A stretch of 48,674 bases of DNA from Lachnospiraceae bacterium (GCA_024691125.1 JAILNV010000209.1:1-48674); one strand, 5' to 3'. Positions 1 through 8,581 are shown, counted from the stretch's first letter. Notes: generated by a model not told the origin, from the letters alone. Numbers and translations: made by a program.

Positions 1-661
1 CATCGGAAAAAGAACGCGTGCCTATGACCGGGTTTGCCGGATTATTGTTTACATCTATATCGGGTGCAAAATCAGTATTAAACCCGACAGCTTCAAGCTC
101 CTCACCAATAACGGTTCCTGTCTTTTCGGCATTTATGGCACCATCCTCTGTCGCCCCTATTGCCATATTTCCTGTCATACGCGTACCTGAATTCAGGCGG
201 ATAACTATTCCGCCTTCCTCATCCACTGCAGTCAGGTACGGAATATGAACAGATGCATTATCTGTCTCCCTGTTATTCTCCTGAAGATCATTCAGGAGTC
301 TTGTTACCTGCCCGGTGCCTGTAATATTCTGACCATAAAGTATGATTCCCCCGTACTGATGCTTCTTAAGTGCCTCCTTAAGCTCGGGAAAAGCTTCAAG
401 ATCTGTTACATTTTCTTCATTCCAGGTCCTGAATGCCGGGACTATCATCTGAGAAATCTTCTCATCCATGGACATTCCTTCAATAATGCTGTCGGCTTCA
501 TTGTCTGTCAACCCTGCTGTTATTTCGTCCGATTTGTTGATCGTTCCATTTGTATTCACGTTAACGTTACAGGCCGATAACAGCAGCATACCCGCTGATG
601 CCATGGCGATATGATTGTATTTCAACAATTTTACCCACGGTTTTTTCCACGATCTTCGCAT
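1..661 (-). CDS. Glycoside hydrolase family 3 lipoprotein (beta-N-acetylhexosaminidase-like), 5' part only
   Basis: Translating the minus strand from ATG at 661 gives 220 codons that run off the left edge, so only the N-terminal part is present. The start has a strong AGGAGG site about 7 bases upstream. Residues 1-31 form a lipoprotein signal with lipobox LLLSAC, so the enzyme should be anchored outside the membrane. After a short linker come GH3 features: MSMDEKISQM, YGGIILYG, AVDEEGG and an IDVNNNPANPVIGTRSFSD-type block, the usual N-terminal half of NagZ-like beta-N-acetylhexosaminidases (cell-wall or chitin-type amino sugars) or related beta-glucosidases. The His/Asp catalytic loop of NagZ enzymes would lie beyond the window edge, so the substrate is inferred from overall similarity. 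It lies downstream of the RAYT gene but is separated from it by a likely terminator. Confidence 0.85.
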   Translation of the reverse strand, partial: MRRSWKKPWVKLLKYNHIAMASAGMLLLSACNVNVNTNGTINKSDEITAGLTDNEADSIIEGMSMDEKISQMIVPAFRTWNEENVTDLEAFPELKEALKKHQYGGIILYGQNITGTGQVTRLLNDLQENNRETDNASVHIPYLTAVDEEGGIVIRLNSGTRMTGNMAIGATEDGAINAEKTGTVIGEELEAVGFNTDFAPDIDVNNNPANPVIGTRSFSD

Positions 662-732
662 ACTTTTTCCTCCTATACTTTACACCACATTTTTTGTCAT
701 AAGACTAATGCTCCTGTTCCTGCACCATCATT

Positions 733-765
733 ATTTTAAAAAGACCCGGCAATTTCTCACCGGGG
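733..765 (-). terminator. Probable intrinsic terminator after the RAYT gene
   Basis: Read on the minus strand, CCCGG, a 10-base loop and CCGGG (plus positions 745-764) are followed by TCTTTTTAAAA. The 5 bp GC stem plus T-run fits a short rho-independent terminator between the RAYT gene and the GH3 gene, both on the minus strand. The stem is short, so efficiency is uncertain. Confidence 0.45.
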
Positions 766-832
766 AATTAACTCAGTTATTCACGTTTACAGATATTTTA
801 TCATAGGAGCTTAGGCATCACAAGTACTTATC

Positions 833-869
833 GGGAACCAGGGGAACCAGGGGACGGTTCCGGGGTTCC
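833..869 (+). repeat. REP-like palindromic repeat, copy A (plus orientation)
   Basis: Copy of the window-wide repeat with arms GGAACC/GGTTCC and core AGGGGACGGTT. An extra GGAACCAG half unit precedes the full unit. Its right end is 3 bases from the stop codon of the RAYT gene. Together with copy B beyond the other end of that gene, in opposite orientation, it brackets the transposase. Confidence 0.85.
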
Positions 870-872
870 TAA

Positions 873-1637
873 CTATCCTATTTGTTCCAATGCATTTCTA
901 ATCATTTTTCTAGATAATCCTGTCAGTCGGTTTAATTGGCGAATTGATACTCCTGCAGCTGATAATTTGCGTATAGACATATCCAACACAGTATGATTGG
1001 TCGTCTTACCAATAACAGGCATATCATTTCCAAATTCGCGAAGAATAAGCCTATTAGCCACTTCATCCGTACATTTGGCTTTAACTTCTTCATCCACATC
1101 CAAACATTTGTCACTATTTTCTCCGCAGATGTATTCCTTCATTTTTTTGTCTTTAAACACGGAACATATCAGTTCCTTATCTGTAATTCCTTCTATGCCG
1201 AGTAAATATTCCCGGGCACTGCTATGGATGTAATCTTCAGCCCTTGTGCATAATCCTGCTTTCACCGGATTATTTAGGATGTAACGGAATACCGTGATCA
1301 GATATGCTTCATCGTTTACCGGCTCGCTCCTGAACCGATCCTGAAACAGGTGTCCAATACGCTGGTATTTCAGATTATACCAGTAAACAAATGAGCTTCC
1401 TACATGTCTGAAAATCGTTCCAATCGGCTCATCCCCTTCCCTGATCAGTAAATGAACATGATTTCCCATTATGCAATATGCAAGTACCTCAAACCCGAGT
1501 TTTATCTTATATCGCCTGATAACCGCCTCGAAATGTTTGAAATCCTCTTCCTCATAAAAAATCTTTTGTCTGTTTATTCCCCGCAACATTACATGATATG
1601 TTTTCTGACTGCTTTTTTCTCTTGCTTTACGTGGCAT
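873..1637 (-). CDS. REP-associated tyrosine transposase (RAYT, Y1/TnpA_REP family)
   Basis: 254-residue single-strand DNA transposase of the Y1 family. Residues about 12-20 (TYHVMLRGI) form the first beta strand, GNHVHLLI (about 58-65) is the HUH metal-binding motif, and YILNNPVKAGL (about 117-127) carries the expected nucleophilic tyrosine followed by NP, as in RAYT proteins. The C-terminal part, ending in SIRQLNRLTGLSRKMIRNAL, looks like a helix-turn-helix that could recognise DNA. The start has AAGGAG 7 bases upstream. RAYTs act on REP palindromes, are usually single copy, and are flanked by inverted REPs, which is what is seen here (copies A and B). It does not show the size (about 150 residues) or the tnpB neighbour of an ordinary IS200/IS605 element. 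It appears intact. Confidence 0.92.
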   Translation of the reverse strand: MPRKAREKSSQKTYHVMLRGINRQKIFYEEEDFKHFEAVIRRYKIKLGFEVLAYCIMGNHVHLLIREGDEPIGTIFRHVGSSFVYWYNLKYQRIGHLFQDRFRSEPVNDEAYLITVFRYILNNPVKAGLCTRAEDYIHSSAREYLLGIEGITDKELICSVFKDKKMKEYICGENSDKCLDVDEEVKAKCTDEVANRLILREFGNDMPVIGKTTNHTVLDMSIRKLSAAGVSIRQLNRLTGLSRKMIRNALEQIG

Positions 1638-1907
1638 GATCTCTCCTTGTTATTATTTTTTAAAATTGGCTTTTTGCATTATGTATACACAAAGTACTGC
1701 TATGAATCATGCAGATTTTTCCTTATCAGAGAACCTTTTCCGGCAGCTCATGGCCATATATAAAATACGGTGTGAAAATTATCTGTTGAATTGGATAATT
1801 ACGAAAAAAGAATAACCCGTATGAAAAATGTGTTTATATGATAGTAAATATTTTTGGTAATAATAACAGATTAAGAAATAAAAAGCAACAAAAAATTTAA
1901 AAAAAGC
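1638..1907. other. AT-rich gap upstream of the RAYT gene
   Basis: About 270 bases without a credible gene. It contains the RAYT ribosome binding site next to 1637 and long A/T runs at 1885-1905 that form the tail of the terminator described separately. An overlapping plus-strand reading frame here has no ribosome site or recognisable product. Confidence 0.5.
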
Positions 1908-1936
1908 GGGAACCGGAGAACCGTCCCCTGGTTCCC
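1890..1936 (-). terminator. REP copy B acting as terminator of the amino acid operon
   Basis: Copy B of the palindromic repeat occupies 1908-1936, in minus orientation. It begins five bases after the aminotransferase stop codon. Read in the direction of transcription, the GGGAACC...GGTTCCC hairpin is followed directly by GCTTTTTTTAAATTTTTT. This is the geometry of an intrinsic terminator, so the repeat probably ends the long minus-strand operon. The palindrome and T-run are seen directly; the terminator role is inference. Confidence 0.65.
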
Positions 1937-1941
1937 CTCCC

Positions 1942-3090
1942 CTACTTCAGTTTCCGAAGTCTCTCTATCGCAGCATTAAGTGTTTCATCCTTTTTGGCGA
2001 AATGAAACCTTATATAATCGTTTATATCCTCTCTGAAGAAGCTTGACCCGGGTACTGCGGCAACACCGATATGCTCAGCCATCCATTCACAGAAGTCAAG
2101 GTCATCACCACGTCCGAATTCGCTGATATCAACAAGCACATAGTAAGCGCCCTGAGGTTCCGTATACTTAAGTCCGATATCCCTTAGCCCACCAAGAAAC
2201 AGATCCTTCATATGGGCATAATGATCTGTGAGTTCCTTATAATACGTATCCGGGAATTCAAGACCGACAACAGCTGCCTCCATGAGCGGAGCAGCAGCTC
2301 CCACGGTGAGAAAATCATGCACCTTCTTAGCCCTCTCGATAATATAGGGGGCAGCGATTATATATCCTATCCTCCAGCCCGTTATCGAGTAGGTCTTACT
2401 CAGTGACGAACACGAAATGGTCCTCTCATACATACCGGGCAGTGAACTTATATAAATGTGTTTATAAGGCTCATACACTATGTGCTCGTACACCTCATCC
2501 GTTATCACGAAGGTATCATATTTGATAGCAAGCTCACTGATGAACTTAAGCTCCTCATATGTAAACACCTTACCCGACGGGTTCGATGGATTACACAGAA
2601 TGAGTGCCTTGGGATGCTGCTTAAAGGCTGCCTCCAAAACATCCCTGTCGAAATCAAACTCAGGCGGCACAAGCGGCACGTATATTGGTGTAGCACCCGT
2701 AAGAACGGCATCCGCCCCGTAGTTCTCATAAAAGGGTGAGAATACTATGACCTTGTCCCCGGGATCAACAACAGACATCATGGCTGTCATCATGGCTTCG
2801 GTGCTTCCGCATGTTACCACGATCTCAGTCTCCGGATCTATTTCTCTTCCCATAAAATGCGCCTGCTTATTTGCAAGCGCATCACGGAAATTTTTGGCTC
2901 CCCAGGTTATGGGATACTGGTGCGGCCCTTCAAGAGCCACCTCCCTCAACCTGTCGGTTATTTCGTGGGGCGGGTCAAAATCAGGAAATCCCTGTGACAG
3001 ATTTATCGCCCCGTATTTATTTGCGATCCTGGTCATCCTTCTTATGACAGAATCGGTAAATCCACTGCTTTTTTCAGATAAAGCCGGCAT
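1942..3090 (-). CDS. Pyridoxal-phosphate aminotransferase, class I/II
   Basis: Cytosolic fold-type I aminotransferase of 382 residues, a normal length. The pattern is that of the kynurenine/methionine aminotransferase branch: INLSQGFPDFDPP near residue 30, NPSNPSGK near 170, DEVYEH near 198, and SSLSKTYSITGWRIGY near 230 with the PLP-binding lysine. It would interconvert an amino acid and its 2-oxoacid. An upstream TTG is in frame at 3111, but GGAGTGGAGGA lies inside that extension and just ahead of the ATG at 3090, so the ATG was chosen. It is the last gene of the group that holds a 2-oxoacid oxidoreductase and an acyl-CoA ligase, and it supplies the missing transamination step. Substrate cannot be fixed from sequence; methionine, branched-chain and aromatic amino acids are all possible. 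Confidence 0.88.
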   Translation of the reverse strand: MPALSEKSSGFTDSVIRRMTRIANKYGAINLSQGFPDFDPPHEITDRLREVALEGPHQYPITWGAKNFRDALANKQAHFMGREIDPETEIVVTCGSTEAMMTAMMSVVDPGDKVIVFSPFYENYGADAVLTGATPIYVPLVPPEFDFDRDVLEAAFKQHPKALILCNPSNPSGKVFTYEELKFISELAIKYDTFVITDEVYEHIVYEPYKHIYISSLPGMYERTISCSSLSKTYSITGWRIGYIIAAPYIIERAKKVHDFLTVGAAAPLMEAAVVGLEFPDTYYKELTDHYAHMKDLFLGGLRDIGLKYTEPQGAYYVLVDISEFGRGDDLDFCEWMAEHIGVAAVPGSSFFREDINDYIRFHFAKKDETLNAAIERLRKLK

Positions 3091-3119
3091 TTTTATTCCT
3101 CCACTCCTCAATTATCATC

Positions 3120-3302
3120 CACGGATTGTTCCGTGCTACTCACTTATGTCATAAGGATTCCTCTGCTTCGCGGTATCCCTTAGGACAAATACTCACAATC
3201 CTCCCACCATTCGCAATCCATGGAGATAAACTCCATTACTTGCTCTTGTCGGGCAGGCCGTAAATCCTTGTCACCACCTCCAGGCAAGCTTGAGGTGGTG
3301 AC
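3120..3302 (-). other. Structured scar with three perfect hairpins, possible remnant of a transposon end
   Basis: The gap between the ligase and aminotransferase genes holds three exact inverted repeats: an 11 bp stem at 3270-3280/3292-3302, CTTATG/CATAAG at 3143-3155, and CACGGA/TCCGTG at 3120-3135. Between them the minus strand has an open frame that reads like protein (GGDKDLRPARQEQV, then an 18-codon piece at 3180-3236 with the acidic peptide CEWWEDCEYLS), a TAA, and then in-frame GIPRSRGI. The run ending GAAGCAGAGGAATC before a hairpin resembles the right end that follows tnpB in IS200/IS605-type elements. No transposase remains. A structured RNA is the alternative reading. Confidence 0.35.
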
Positions 3303-3322
3303 AGAATTTCGACCTTGGATGA

Positions 3323-4657
3323 TCATATCAGTATCGCTTGGTCGATCTCGGTCTCCCGCTCATCAATAAGGCGCTTTGCTTTATGCTCAGCACGCGGAAG
3401 CTCACCGTCATCCAGTATTTTAATATAATCGGGCTTAACTCCTATACGGCTCTTTAACGCCCCGATAACCTTCTTCTTAAGCTCCTCGTCATTCTCGCGC
3501 CCATATACACGCTCAACCTCTACTCCGTATCTTGCAGTATAATCCCTGTTGAAAACGTGGATCCTGTATTCTCCGGTTATATCCGAAAGCTCACGCAGTA
3601 CGGTCTCAACATCCGACGGAAAAATATTTACGCCCGACACAATGAACATATCATCCTTACGTCCCACTATATTGATCCTGCAAGACGTCCTTCCGCACTT
3701 GCACTTTCCTTTATTGACGAAACCTATATCACCCGTGCGGAATCTTATCATGGGTCTTGCATGCTTTCTTAAGCTCGTAAATACAAGCTCACCCGTCTCA
3801 CCGTCCGGAAGGACCTCACCCGTCTTTACATCGACCGTCTCAACCAGGATATGGTCTTCCGCAAGATGAAGGCCGTCCTGCTCATCGCACATGCCTGCAC
3901 AGGCTCCGAAGATATCCGACAGGCCGTAGAATTCAATAAGCTTCGCATCCCACAGATCTTCTATCGCTTTTCTTGTTGCGGGTATCGAACCACCGGGTTC
4001 ACCCGCAACTATTATTCTCTTAACCGACAGCTCTTTGGGATCTATACCCTTTTTTCTTGCTGTTTCGCCAAGATAGAGAGCATATGAGGGAGTAGTCTGG
4101 ATAAAGGTCGGCTTAAACTGCTGTATAATGTAGAGGAGTCTGTCCGAAGGCAGGGTTCCTGACCAAATGCCCATAGCGCCCAGACCCTGGGCACCGAGCA
4201 CGCAGGGACCTCCGACAAACAGGCTGAAGTTGATACCATGCATGTATCTGTCGGTCTTCCTCATCCCGGCCTGATACATAAGCCTGCTCTCTATGTTCAT
4301 CCACTCATCAAAATCATTCTGTGTAAAGGGACTTATCGTCGGAACACCTGTCGATCCGCTTGATGCGGATATAAAGATTATATCCCTCTCGTCAACGGCA
4401 CACAACTCTCCGACCATTGACACTATTCCCTGTGTCTTTCTCTCCGTCTGCTTGTCGATAAAGGGCAGACGGCTGATATCCTTAAGGCTCTTTATATCTT
4501 CAGGTGTTACCCCTGCCTCCTTAAAACTCCTCTTATAATAAACCGTATTATCATATGCGTGCCTAAGAATTATCTTAAGGCTTTCAAGCTGTTTTGCCTC
4601 TATTACATCTCTGGGAGCGGTTTCCCACTCTTCCTCCCAGTACTTACTCTCACTCAT
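3323..4657 (-). CDS. Phenylacetate-CoA ligase family (PaaK-like) adenylate-forming enzyme
   Basis: 444-residue AMP-forming acyl-CoA ligase; PaaK enzymes are about 430-440 residues. Seen: SASSGSTGVPT (about 97-107, ATP-binding P-loop), the EFYGLSD block (about 240) that binds the adenylate, RFRTGDIG (about 308), and C-terminal VSGVNIFPSDVE and AEHKAKRLID with the catalytic lysine region. A CKCGRTSC cluster (about 322-329) is typical of PaaK proteins. The family activates phenylacetate, indoleacetate and similar acids to CoA thioesters. Here it follows metQ by about 50 bases and a 2-oxoacid:ferredoxin oxidoreductase operon, so it probably acts on the acid or acyl-CoA of that pathway. In anaerobes such ligases may run toward ATP formation; the direction is inference. 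The start has GGGAGG upstream. Confidence 0.85.
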   Translation of the reverse strand: MSESKYWEEEWETAPRDVIEAKQLESLKIILRHAYDNTVYYKRSFKEAGVTPEDIKSLKDISRLPFIDKQTERKTQGIVSMVGELCAVDERDIIFISASSGSTGVPTISPFTQNDFDEWMNIESRLMYQAGMRKTDRYMHGINFSLFVGGPCVLGAQGLGAMGIWSGTLPSDRLLYIIQQFKPTFIQTTPSYALYLGETARKKGIDPKELSVKRIIVAGEPGGSIPATRKAIEDLWDAKLIEFYGLSDIFGACAGMCDEQDGLHLAEDHILVETVDVKTGEVLPDGETGELVFTSLRKHARPMIRFRTGDIGFVNKGKCKCGRTSCRINIVGRKDDMFIVSGVNIFPSDVETVLRELSDITGEYRIHVFNRDYTARYGVEVERVYGRENDEELKKKVIGALKSRIGVKPDYIKILDDGELPRAEHKAKRLIDERETEIDQAILI

Positions 4658-4705
4658 AATTTCCTCCCGCTACCGTCTTATCTTTCTGACTTTTCCAAAT
4701 CAGAA

Positions 4706-5674
4706 TTACTCAAATTTACTCGGCTGATCATACCCTTCAGGCTTGGTAAATGACTTATACTGCTTACTCTCATCCTCGATCGCTGTCCTGAAAGCATCCG
4801 AATGAACGATCTTATCGATAGTCTTTGTGATCTCGGAATCAGCGTCACTTTCCCTGACCGCAATAACATTAATGTATCCGTCCGTAACCTTCTCGTTATA
4901 AAGGTCTGTTGAAAGATCAAGTCCTGCTGCTATGGCAAAATAACCGTTTATTATCGCAGCATCAACACTGTCCAGGATATTGGGCAGAACCTCGGGGTTT
5001 AACTCTTCAAATACGAAACCCTTGGGATTGCCCGTCACGTCATCCACTGTAACCGTAGCCTGTTCAACCGACTGGTCAAGCTCGATAAGTCCCGTCTGAG
5101 CCAGGACACGAAGGGCTCTTGCCGTATTGGTAACATCATTGGGTATTGCTATTGTTGCACCGTCCGGAAGCTCATCCAGGGTTTTATACTTATCGGAGAA
5201 GGTTCCCATTCCTGCTGTCGGGATCTCGGTTACGTATGTCAGGTGCGTGTTGTGTTCCTTGTTAAAATTATTAAGATATATCGAATGCTGGAACACATTC
5301 AGGGTTATCTCACCTTCATCAACAGCTGTGTTTGGAGTGACTATGTCCGAGATCTCGATTATCTCAACCTCATATCCCAGCTCCTCAAGCGAAGGCTGAA
5401 TGCAGTCTTCAAACATATCTCCGTAAGGGCCTGCGCATACACCTACCGTTATCTTCCTGTTCTCATCGGAAGATGCCGCTTTATCGCTTTCTGTATCAGA
5501 CTTGTCAGCTTCATAAGCGGCTGTTTCATCTGCTGCTTCCTTTCTCTCACCAAGAACCTCTCCTGCCGGCGCTTCTTCTCCCGATGAAGCCGTAGCTGCG
5601 CATCCTGTCACGGCAAATAGAGCCGCACCTGCAATTACTCCCGCCAGAATCCTCTTTACTGTTCTTTTTCTCAT
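4706..5674 (-). CDS. metQ: NlpA/MetQ-family amino acid-binding lipoprotein
   Basis: 322-residue substrate-binding lipoprotein for the MetNI ABC importer. Signal peptide with lipobox AVTGC at about residues 21-25, then an acidic, serine-rich spacer to about residue 70. The binding domain has the MetQ hallmarks NVFQHSIYL, DELPDGATIAIPNDVTNTAR and INGYFAIAAGL. Family members bind methionine or related amino acids. AGGAGGAG precedes the ATG. It is not next to metNI; four oxidoreductase genes lie between them on the same strand. That arrangement suggests the importer and the catabolic enzymes are one regulon and that the ligand may be the amino acid handled by those enzymes rather than simply methionine. 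Confidence 0.88.
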   Translation of the reverse strand: MRKRTVKRILAGVIAGAALFAVTGCAATASSGEEAPAGEVLGERKEAADETAAYEADKSDTESDKAASSDENRKITVGVCAGPYGDMFEDCIQPSLEELGYEVEIIEISDIVTPNTAVDEGEITLNVFQHSIYLNNFNKEHNTHLTYVTEIPTAGMGTFSDKYKTLDELPDGATIAIPNDVTNTARALRVLAQTGLIELDQSVEQATVTVDDVTGNPKGFVFEELNPEVLPNILDSVDAAIINGYFAIAAGLDLSTDLYNEKVTDGYINVIAVRESDADSEITKTIDKIVHSDAFRTAIEDESKQYKSFTKPEGYDQPSKFE

Positions 5675-5709
5675 AATTCTCCTCCTTCTGCCCTTTCCGG
5701 GTCTTATAA

Positions 5710-6588
5710 TTATTTACCGGGCTGCTTAAACCCGGCTATACGGTCCCAGGTCTTATCACGTGACCGTATTATTTCATTTATGTCCTCATCATTAAGATGT
5801 TTGAACCGTCCCTGTCTTTTAATGTAATGGCTTACATCCTTAAATTCCTCAGGTTTTCTGTTAAGGTGATATTCTCCATCGTAGTATTCCGCAAGGTACC
5901 AAAGTCCGGTATCCACCACTTCTCTTGCCACTTCTATCGTTTCAGCCGTATCTATGCCCCACCCTGTCGGACATGGAGCCAGAACATGGATAAATGATGT
6001 TCCCTTTACTTCAGATGCCCGTTTTACTTTGGCGGCGAAATCTTCAATATATCCCACACTCGCAGTCGCCGCATAGGCTATACCGTGAGCAGCCACTATC
6101 TCAAACAGATTCTTCTTGGGTTTTATATTCCCCTTACCTCCGGGGACGGCGGGCGTAGTGGTTGTTGTCGCACCAAAGGGAGTAAGCCCGCTCTTCTGTA
6201 TCCCCGTATTCATATATGCTTCATTGTCATAACATATGTATATACCTTCATCATTTCTGTCTATAAGACCCGAAAGAGCCTGAATGCCTATATCTGCCGT
6301 ACCGCCGTCACCTGCAATACCAAGCACATGATAATCCTTAAGCCCCATGGCCTCCGCTCCTGCCTTAAGGCCGCTCATAACAGCTCCCGTTCCTGCGAAA
6401 GCCGATATGATGGCATTATTTGCATAACTCATCTGAGGATAGTTGAAGCTTACGGCAGACATACATCCCGCAGGCAGAGTCAGCAGAGTCCTCTCACCGA
6501 GTACCTTTAAGGCGATCCTTACGGCCAAGCTTCCTCCGCATCCGCCGCAGGCCTTATGACCGTAGAAAAATTCATCATCCGATATCAT
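5710..6588 (-). CDS. 2-oxoacid:ferredoxin oxidoreductase, beta (TPP-binding) subunit
   Basis: 292 residues, the usual length of VOR/POR/KOR beta subunits. Cysteines in ACGGCGG (about 14-20), PAGCMS (about 40) and later APCPTGWG fit the proximal 4Fe-4S site of this subunit. The thiamine diphosphate motif GDGGTADIG (about 94) is followed by YDNEAYMNTGIQ about 25 residues later. The enzyme decarboxylates a 2-oxoacid, forms an acyl-CoA and reduces ferredoxin, or runs in reverse. It overlaps the alpha gene by 14 bases, with GGAGG before its own ATG. The substrate class (branched-chain, aryl or methylthio oxoacid) cannot be read from the sequence. Confidence 0.9.
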   Translation of the reverse strand: MISDDEFFYGHKACGGCGGSLAVRIALKVLGERTLLTLPAGCMSAVSFNYPQMSYANNAIISAFAGTGAVMSGLKAGAEAMGLKDYHVLGIAGDGGTADIGIQALSGLIDRNDEGIYICYDNEAYMNTGIQKSGLTPFGATTTTTPAVPGGKGNIKPKKNLFEIVAAHGIAYAATASVGYIEDFAAKVKRASEVKGTSFIHVLAPCPTGWGIDTAETIEVAREVVDTGLWYLAEYYDGEYHLNRKPEEFKDVSHYIKRQGRFKHLNDEDINEIIRSRDKTWDRIAGFKQPGK

Positions 6589-7756
6589 CTTCTACCTCCG
6601 TTCCGATGAACTTAACGGATTCCTCCGGGCGTCCGCTCATCATATCCTTAAAGCACTCCTCTATATCTGCCAGAGATATATCTCTCCCGCCTATCCCTCC
6701 TACAAAATCATATGTCGGAATATGGCTCCTGCCCTGCATCAATGCCGAATTAACATTGGTATAAACGGTTCCCTCATAACCAAAGGAGATATCTTTATCA
6801 ATAACACCGACAGCCCTTGCTCCCTTCAGTACCCTTATAAGTTCATCCCTTGGGAAGGGCCGCATCATCCTTATACTTACAGCCCCTGCCCTTATTCCTT
6901 CATCGCGCAGTCTGTCTGCTTCCTCTCTTATAAGGCCGCTTATGCTCCCAAGAGAAATAAGTATATAGTCCGCATCCTCCGTAAGGTAGGTTCTTAATGC
7001 TCCGCCATACCCCCTTCCGGTAATCTTTCTGTATTTATCATCAACCTTTTTTATGGTGTCAAGGGCATTTATTGAAGCCTTGTGGTGGAGGATATTGATC
7101 TCCTCATTAAGCTCCGGCCCGACAGTTACTGCCATACTTACCGGATTCTCCGGATCAAGCCTGTCCCATGTATCACGCCCCGGAAGAAAGGCATCTATCG
7201 TCTCCTGATCCGGTATATCAACGGGCTCATATGTATGGGTAAGGATAAATCCGTCGAGATTTACCATGACCGGAAGCCTTATCTCCTCTGCTTCGGCAAG
7301 AGCGTAAGCCTGTACTGCCATATCAAGAGCTTCCTGGGCATCCTCCACATAGATCTGGATCCATCCGCAGTCAAGAAGGGAAAGCGAATCCCTGTGGTCT
7401 CCGTATATACTCCACGGAAGAGCGGTCGCCCTGTTGGCATTCATCATTACTATGGGAAAACGTCCGCCTGAGACATAGCTTAAACACTCAGCCATATACA
7501 GAAGTCCCTGTGATGAGGTTGCCGTAAAGGTTCTTGCTCCCACAGCCGATGCCCCCATGGCTGCCATCATTGCGGAATGCTCTGACTCAACATGGATAAA
7601 TCTGCTGTCAAGCTGTCCTTCTTCCACCATTTCCGCCAGTCTCTCGACCACAATGGTCTGAGGGGTGATCGGATAAGCCGATATGACCAGAGCTCTTGCA
7701 AGCCGGATACCCTGAGCGAATGCCTCATCTCCCGATATAAATCTTGTTTCGCTCAT
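6575..7756 (-). CDS. 2-oxoacid:ferredoxin oxidoreductase, alpha subunit
   Basis: 393 residues. The N-terminus has GDEAFAQGIRLA and SAYPITPQT (about 28-36), the signature of the pyrimidine-binding domain of oxoacid ferredoxin oxidoreductase alpha chains, then FIHVESEHSAMMAAMGASAVGAR-type sequence (about 54-76) and a C-terminal transketolase-C-like part. The start has GGAGGA upstream and overlaps the delta subunit gene by four bases (ATGA), so the two are translationally coupled. With the beta, gamma and delta genes it forms a complete four-subunit enzyme in the cytosol. Confidence 0.9.
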   Translation of the reverse strand: MSETRFISGDEAFAQGIRLARALVISAYPITPQTIVVERLAEMVEEGQLDSRFIHVESEHSAMMAAMGASAVGARTFTATSSQGLLYMAECLSYVSGGRFPIVMMNANRATALPWSIYGDHRDSLSLLDCGWIQIYVEDAQEALDMAVQAYALAEAEEIRLPVMVNLDGFILTHTYEPVDIPDQETIDAFLPGRDTWDRLDPENPVSMAVTVGPELNEEINILHHKASINALDTIKKVDDKYRKITGRGYGGALRTYLTEDADYILISLGSISGLIREEADRLRDEGIRAGAVSIRMMRPFPRDELIRVLKGARAVGVIDKDISFGYEGTVYTNVNSALMQGRSHIPTYDFVGGIGGRDISLADIEECFKDMMSGRPEESVKFIGTEVEDDIG

Positions 7757-8049
7757 TTTTCATCCTCCATATGTATGGCACCCACCCTGCATATTCTTTC
7801 GCATATTCCGCAGCCCTTGCAGAAATCGTAATCGATCTTTATCTTTTTGCCCTTCCTGCTTATTACCCCGTCAGGACAGTACAGATAGCACTGATGACAT
7901 CCTATGCATTTATCTGAGTCAAAAACGGGACATTTATTTCGCCATCCTGCATTTTTCTCAACCAGCACACCGGTCCTGCAGGATCCGCCCTGCGGCAGCT
8001 GTGAAAGCGCAGTGATCTTAACTTTTTTCTCAAGCGAAGGTTTAATCAT
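7753..8049 (-). CDS. 2-oxoacid:ferredoxin oxidoreductase, delta (2x4Fe-4S ferredoxin) subunit
   Basis: 98-residue ferredoxin-like subunit with two complete cluster-binding motifs: CIGCHQCYLYCPDG (about 48-61) and CKGCGICERICRVGAI (about 78-93). These would carry electrons from the TPP site toward ferredoxin. The first 40 residues (SQLPQGGSCRTG and following) match the N-terminal extension of VOR/POR delta chains. The gene overlaps the gamma gene by eight bases upstream and the alpha gene by four bases downstream. Confidence 0.9.
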   Translation of the reverse strand: MIKPSLEKKVKITALSQLPQGGSCRTGVLVEKNAGWRNKCPVFDSDKCIGCHQCYLYCPDGVISRKGKKIKIDYDFCKGCGICERICRVGAIHMEDEK

Positions 8050-8581
8050 TACCGCGCCCTCCGTAAATGTTATATATCATGTCAAACAGCTTAATGTTCT
8101 TAGCTGCGACCTTTCCGGACATGTACTCCGTTACAGCCTTATATATTTCTTCGGAACCAATATCAGGATCAACTGCTGCAAGCATCCCGAGAATACCTAT
8201 ATTGACTATCGGACGCTTCAGGATTTGCTCTGCATAGGATGAAATATCTCCGGGAAGAACCCTTTCATCATCAAAGTAATTCCGGTCACGGTTTGTGTTG
8301 ATAAGGAGCCTTCCGTTCTCTTTGAGTGATTTCAACAGTGCACTGTCATACAGGGTATCATCGAGCACTATGATATAGTCATTATTCCTCACTATGCTCC
8401 GGTCGACGATCCTGTCCCTTGATATCCTGGTGAAGGCTCTTATCGGAGCTCCTCTCCGCTCAGGTCCGAATGATGGAAATGCCAGTGATTTAAAGCCCCC
8501 TGTCATTGCCGCGGCTCCCAGGATCCTCGAAGCCGTGAAGGCTCCCTGCCCGCCTCTTCCGTACCATGTTATCTCTTTCAT
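8042..8581 (-). CDS. 2-oxoacid:ferredoxin oxidoreductase, gamma subunit
   Basis: 179 residues, with the gamma-domain signature WYGRGGQGAFTASRILG (about 5-21), then SFGPERRGAPIRAFTRIS (about 40-57) and DDTLYDSAL. In this family the gamma subunit helps bind CoA. AGAGGA lies 7 bases before the ATG. It is the first of the four oxidoreductase genes, 35 bases after metI on the same strand. Confidence 0.9.
   Translation of the reverse strand: MKEITWYGRGGQGAFTASRILGAAAMTGGFKSLAFPSFGPERRGAPIRAFTRISRDRIVDRSIVRNNDYIIVLDDTLYDSALLKSLKENGRLLINTNRDRNYFDDERVLPGDISSYAEQILKRPIVNIGILGMLAAVDPDIGSEEIYKAVTEYMSGKVAAKNIKLFDMIYNIYGGRGND

Noticed and set aside
18..806. Three plus-strand open frames
   Set aside because: They lie opposite the minus-strand GH3 gene or its leader, have no ribosome sites and look unlike any protein family.
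3180..3236. 18-codon peptide gene
   Set aside because: Starts without a ribosome site and continues in frame on both sides as protein-like sequence, so it looks like a fragment of a decayed frame rather than a gene.
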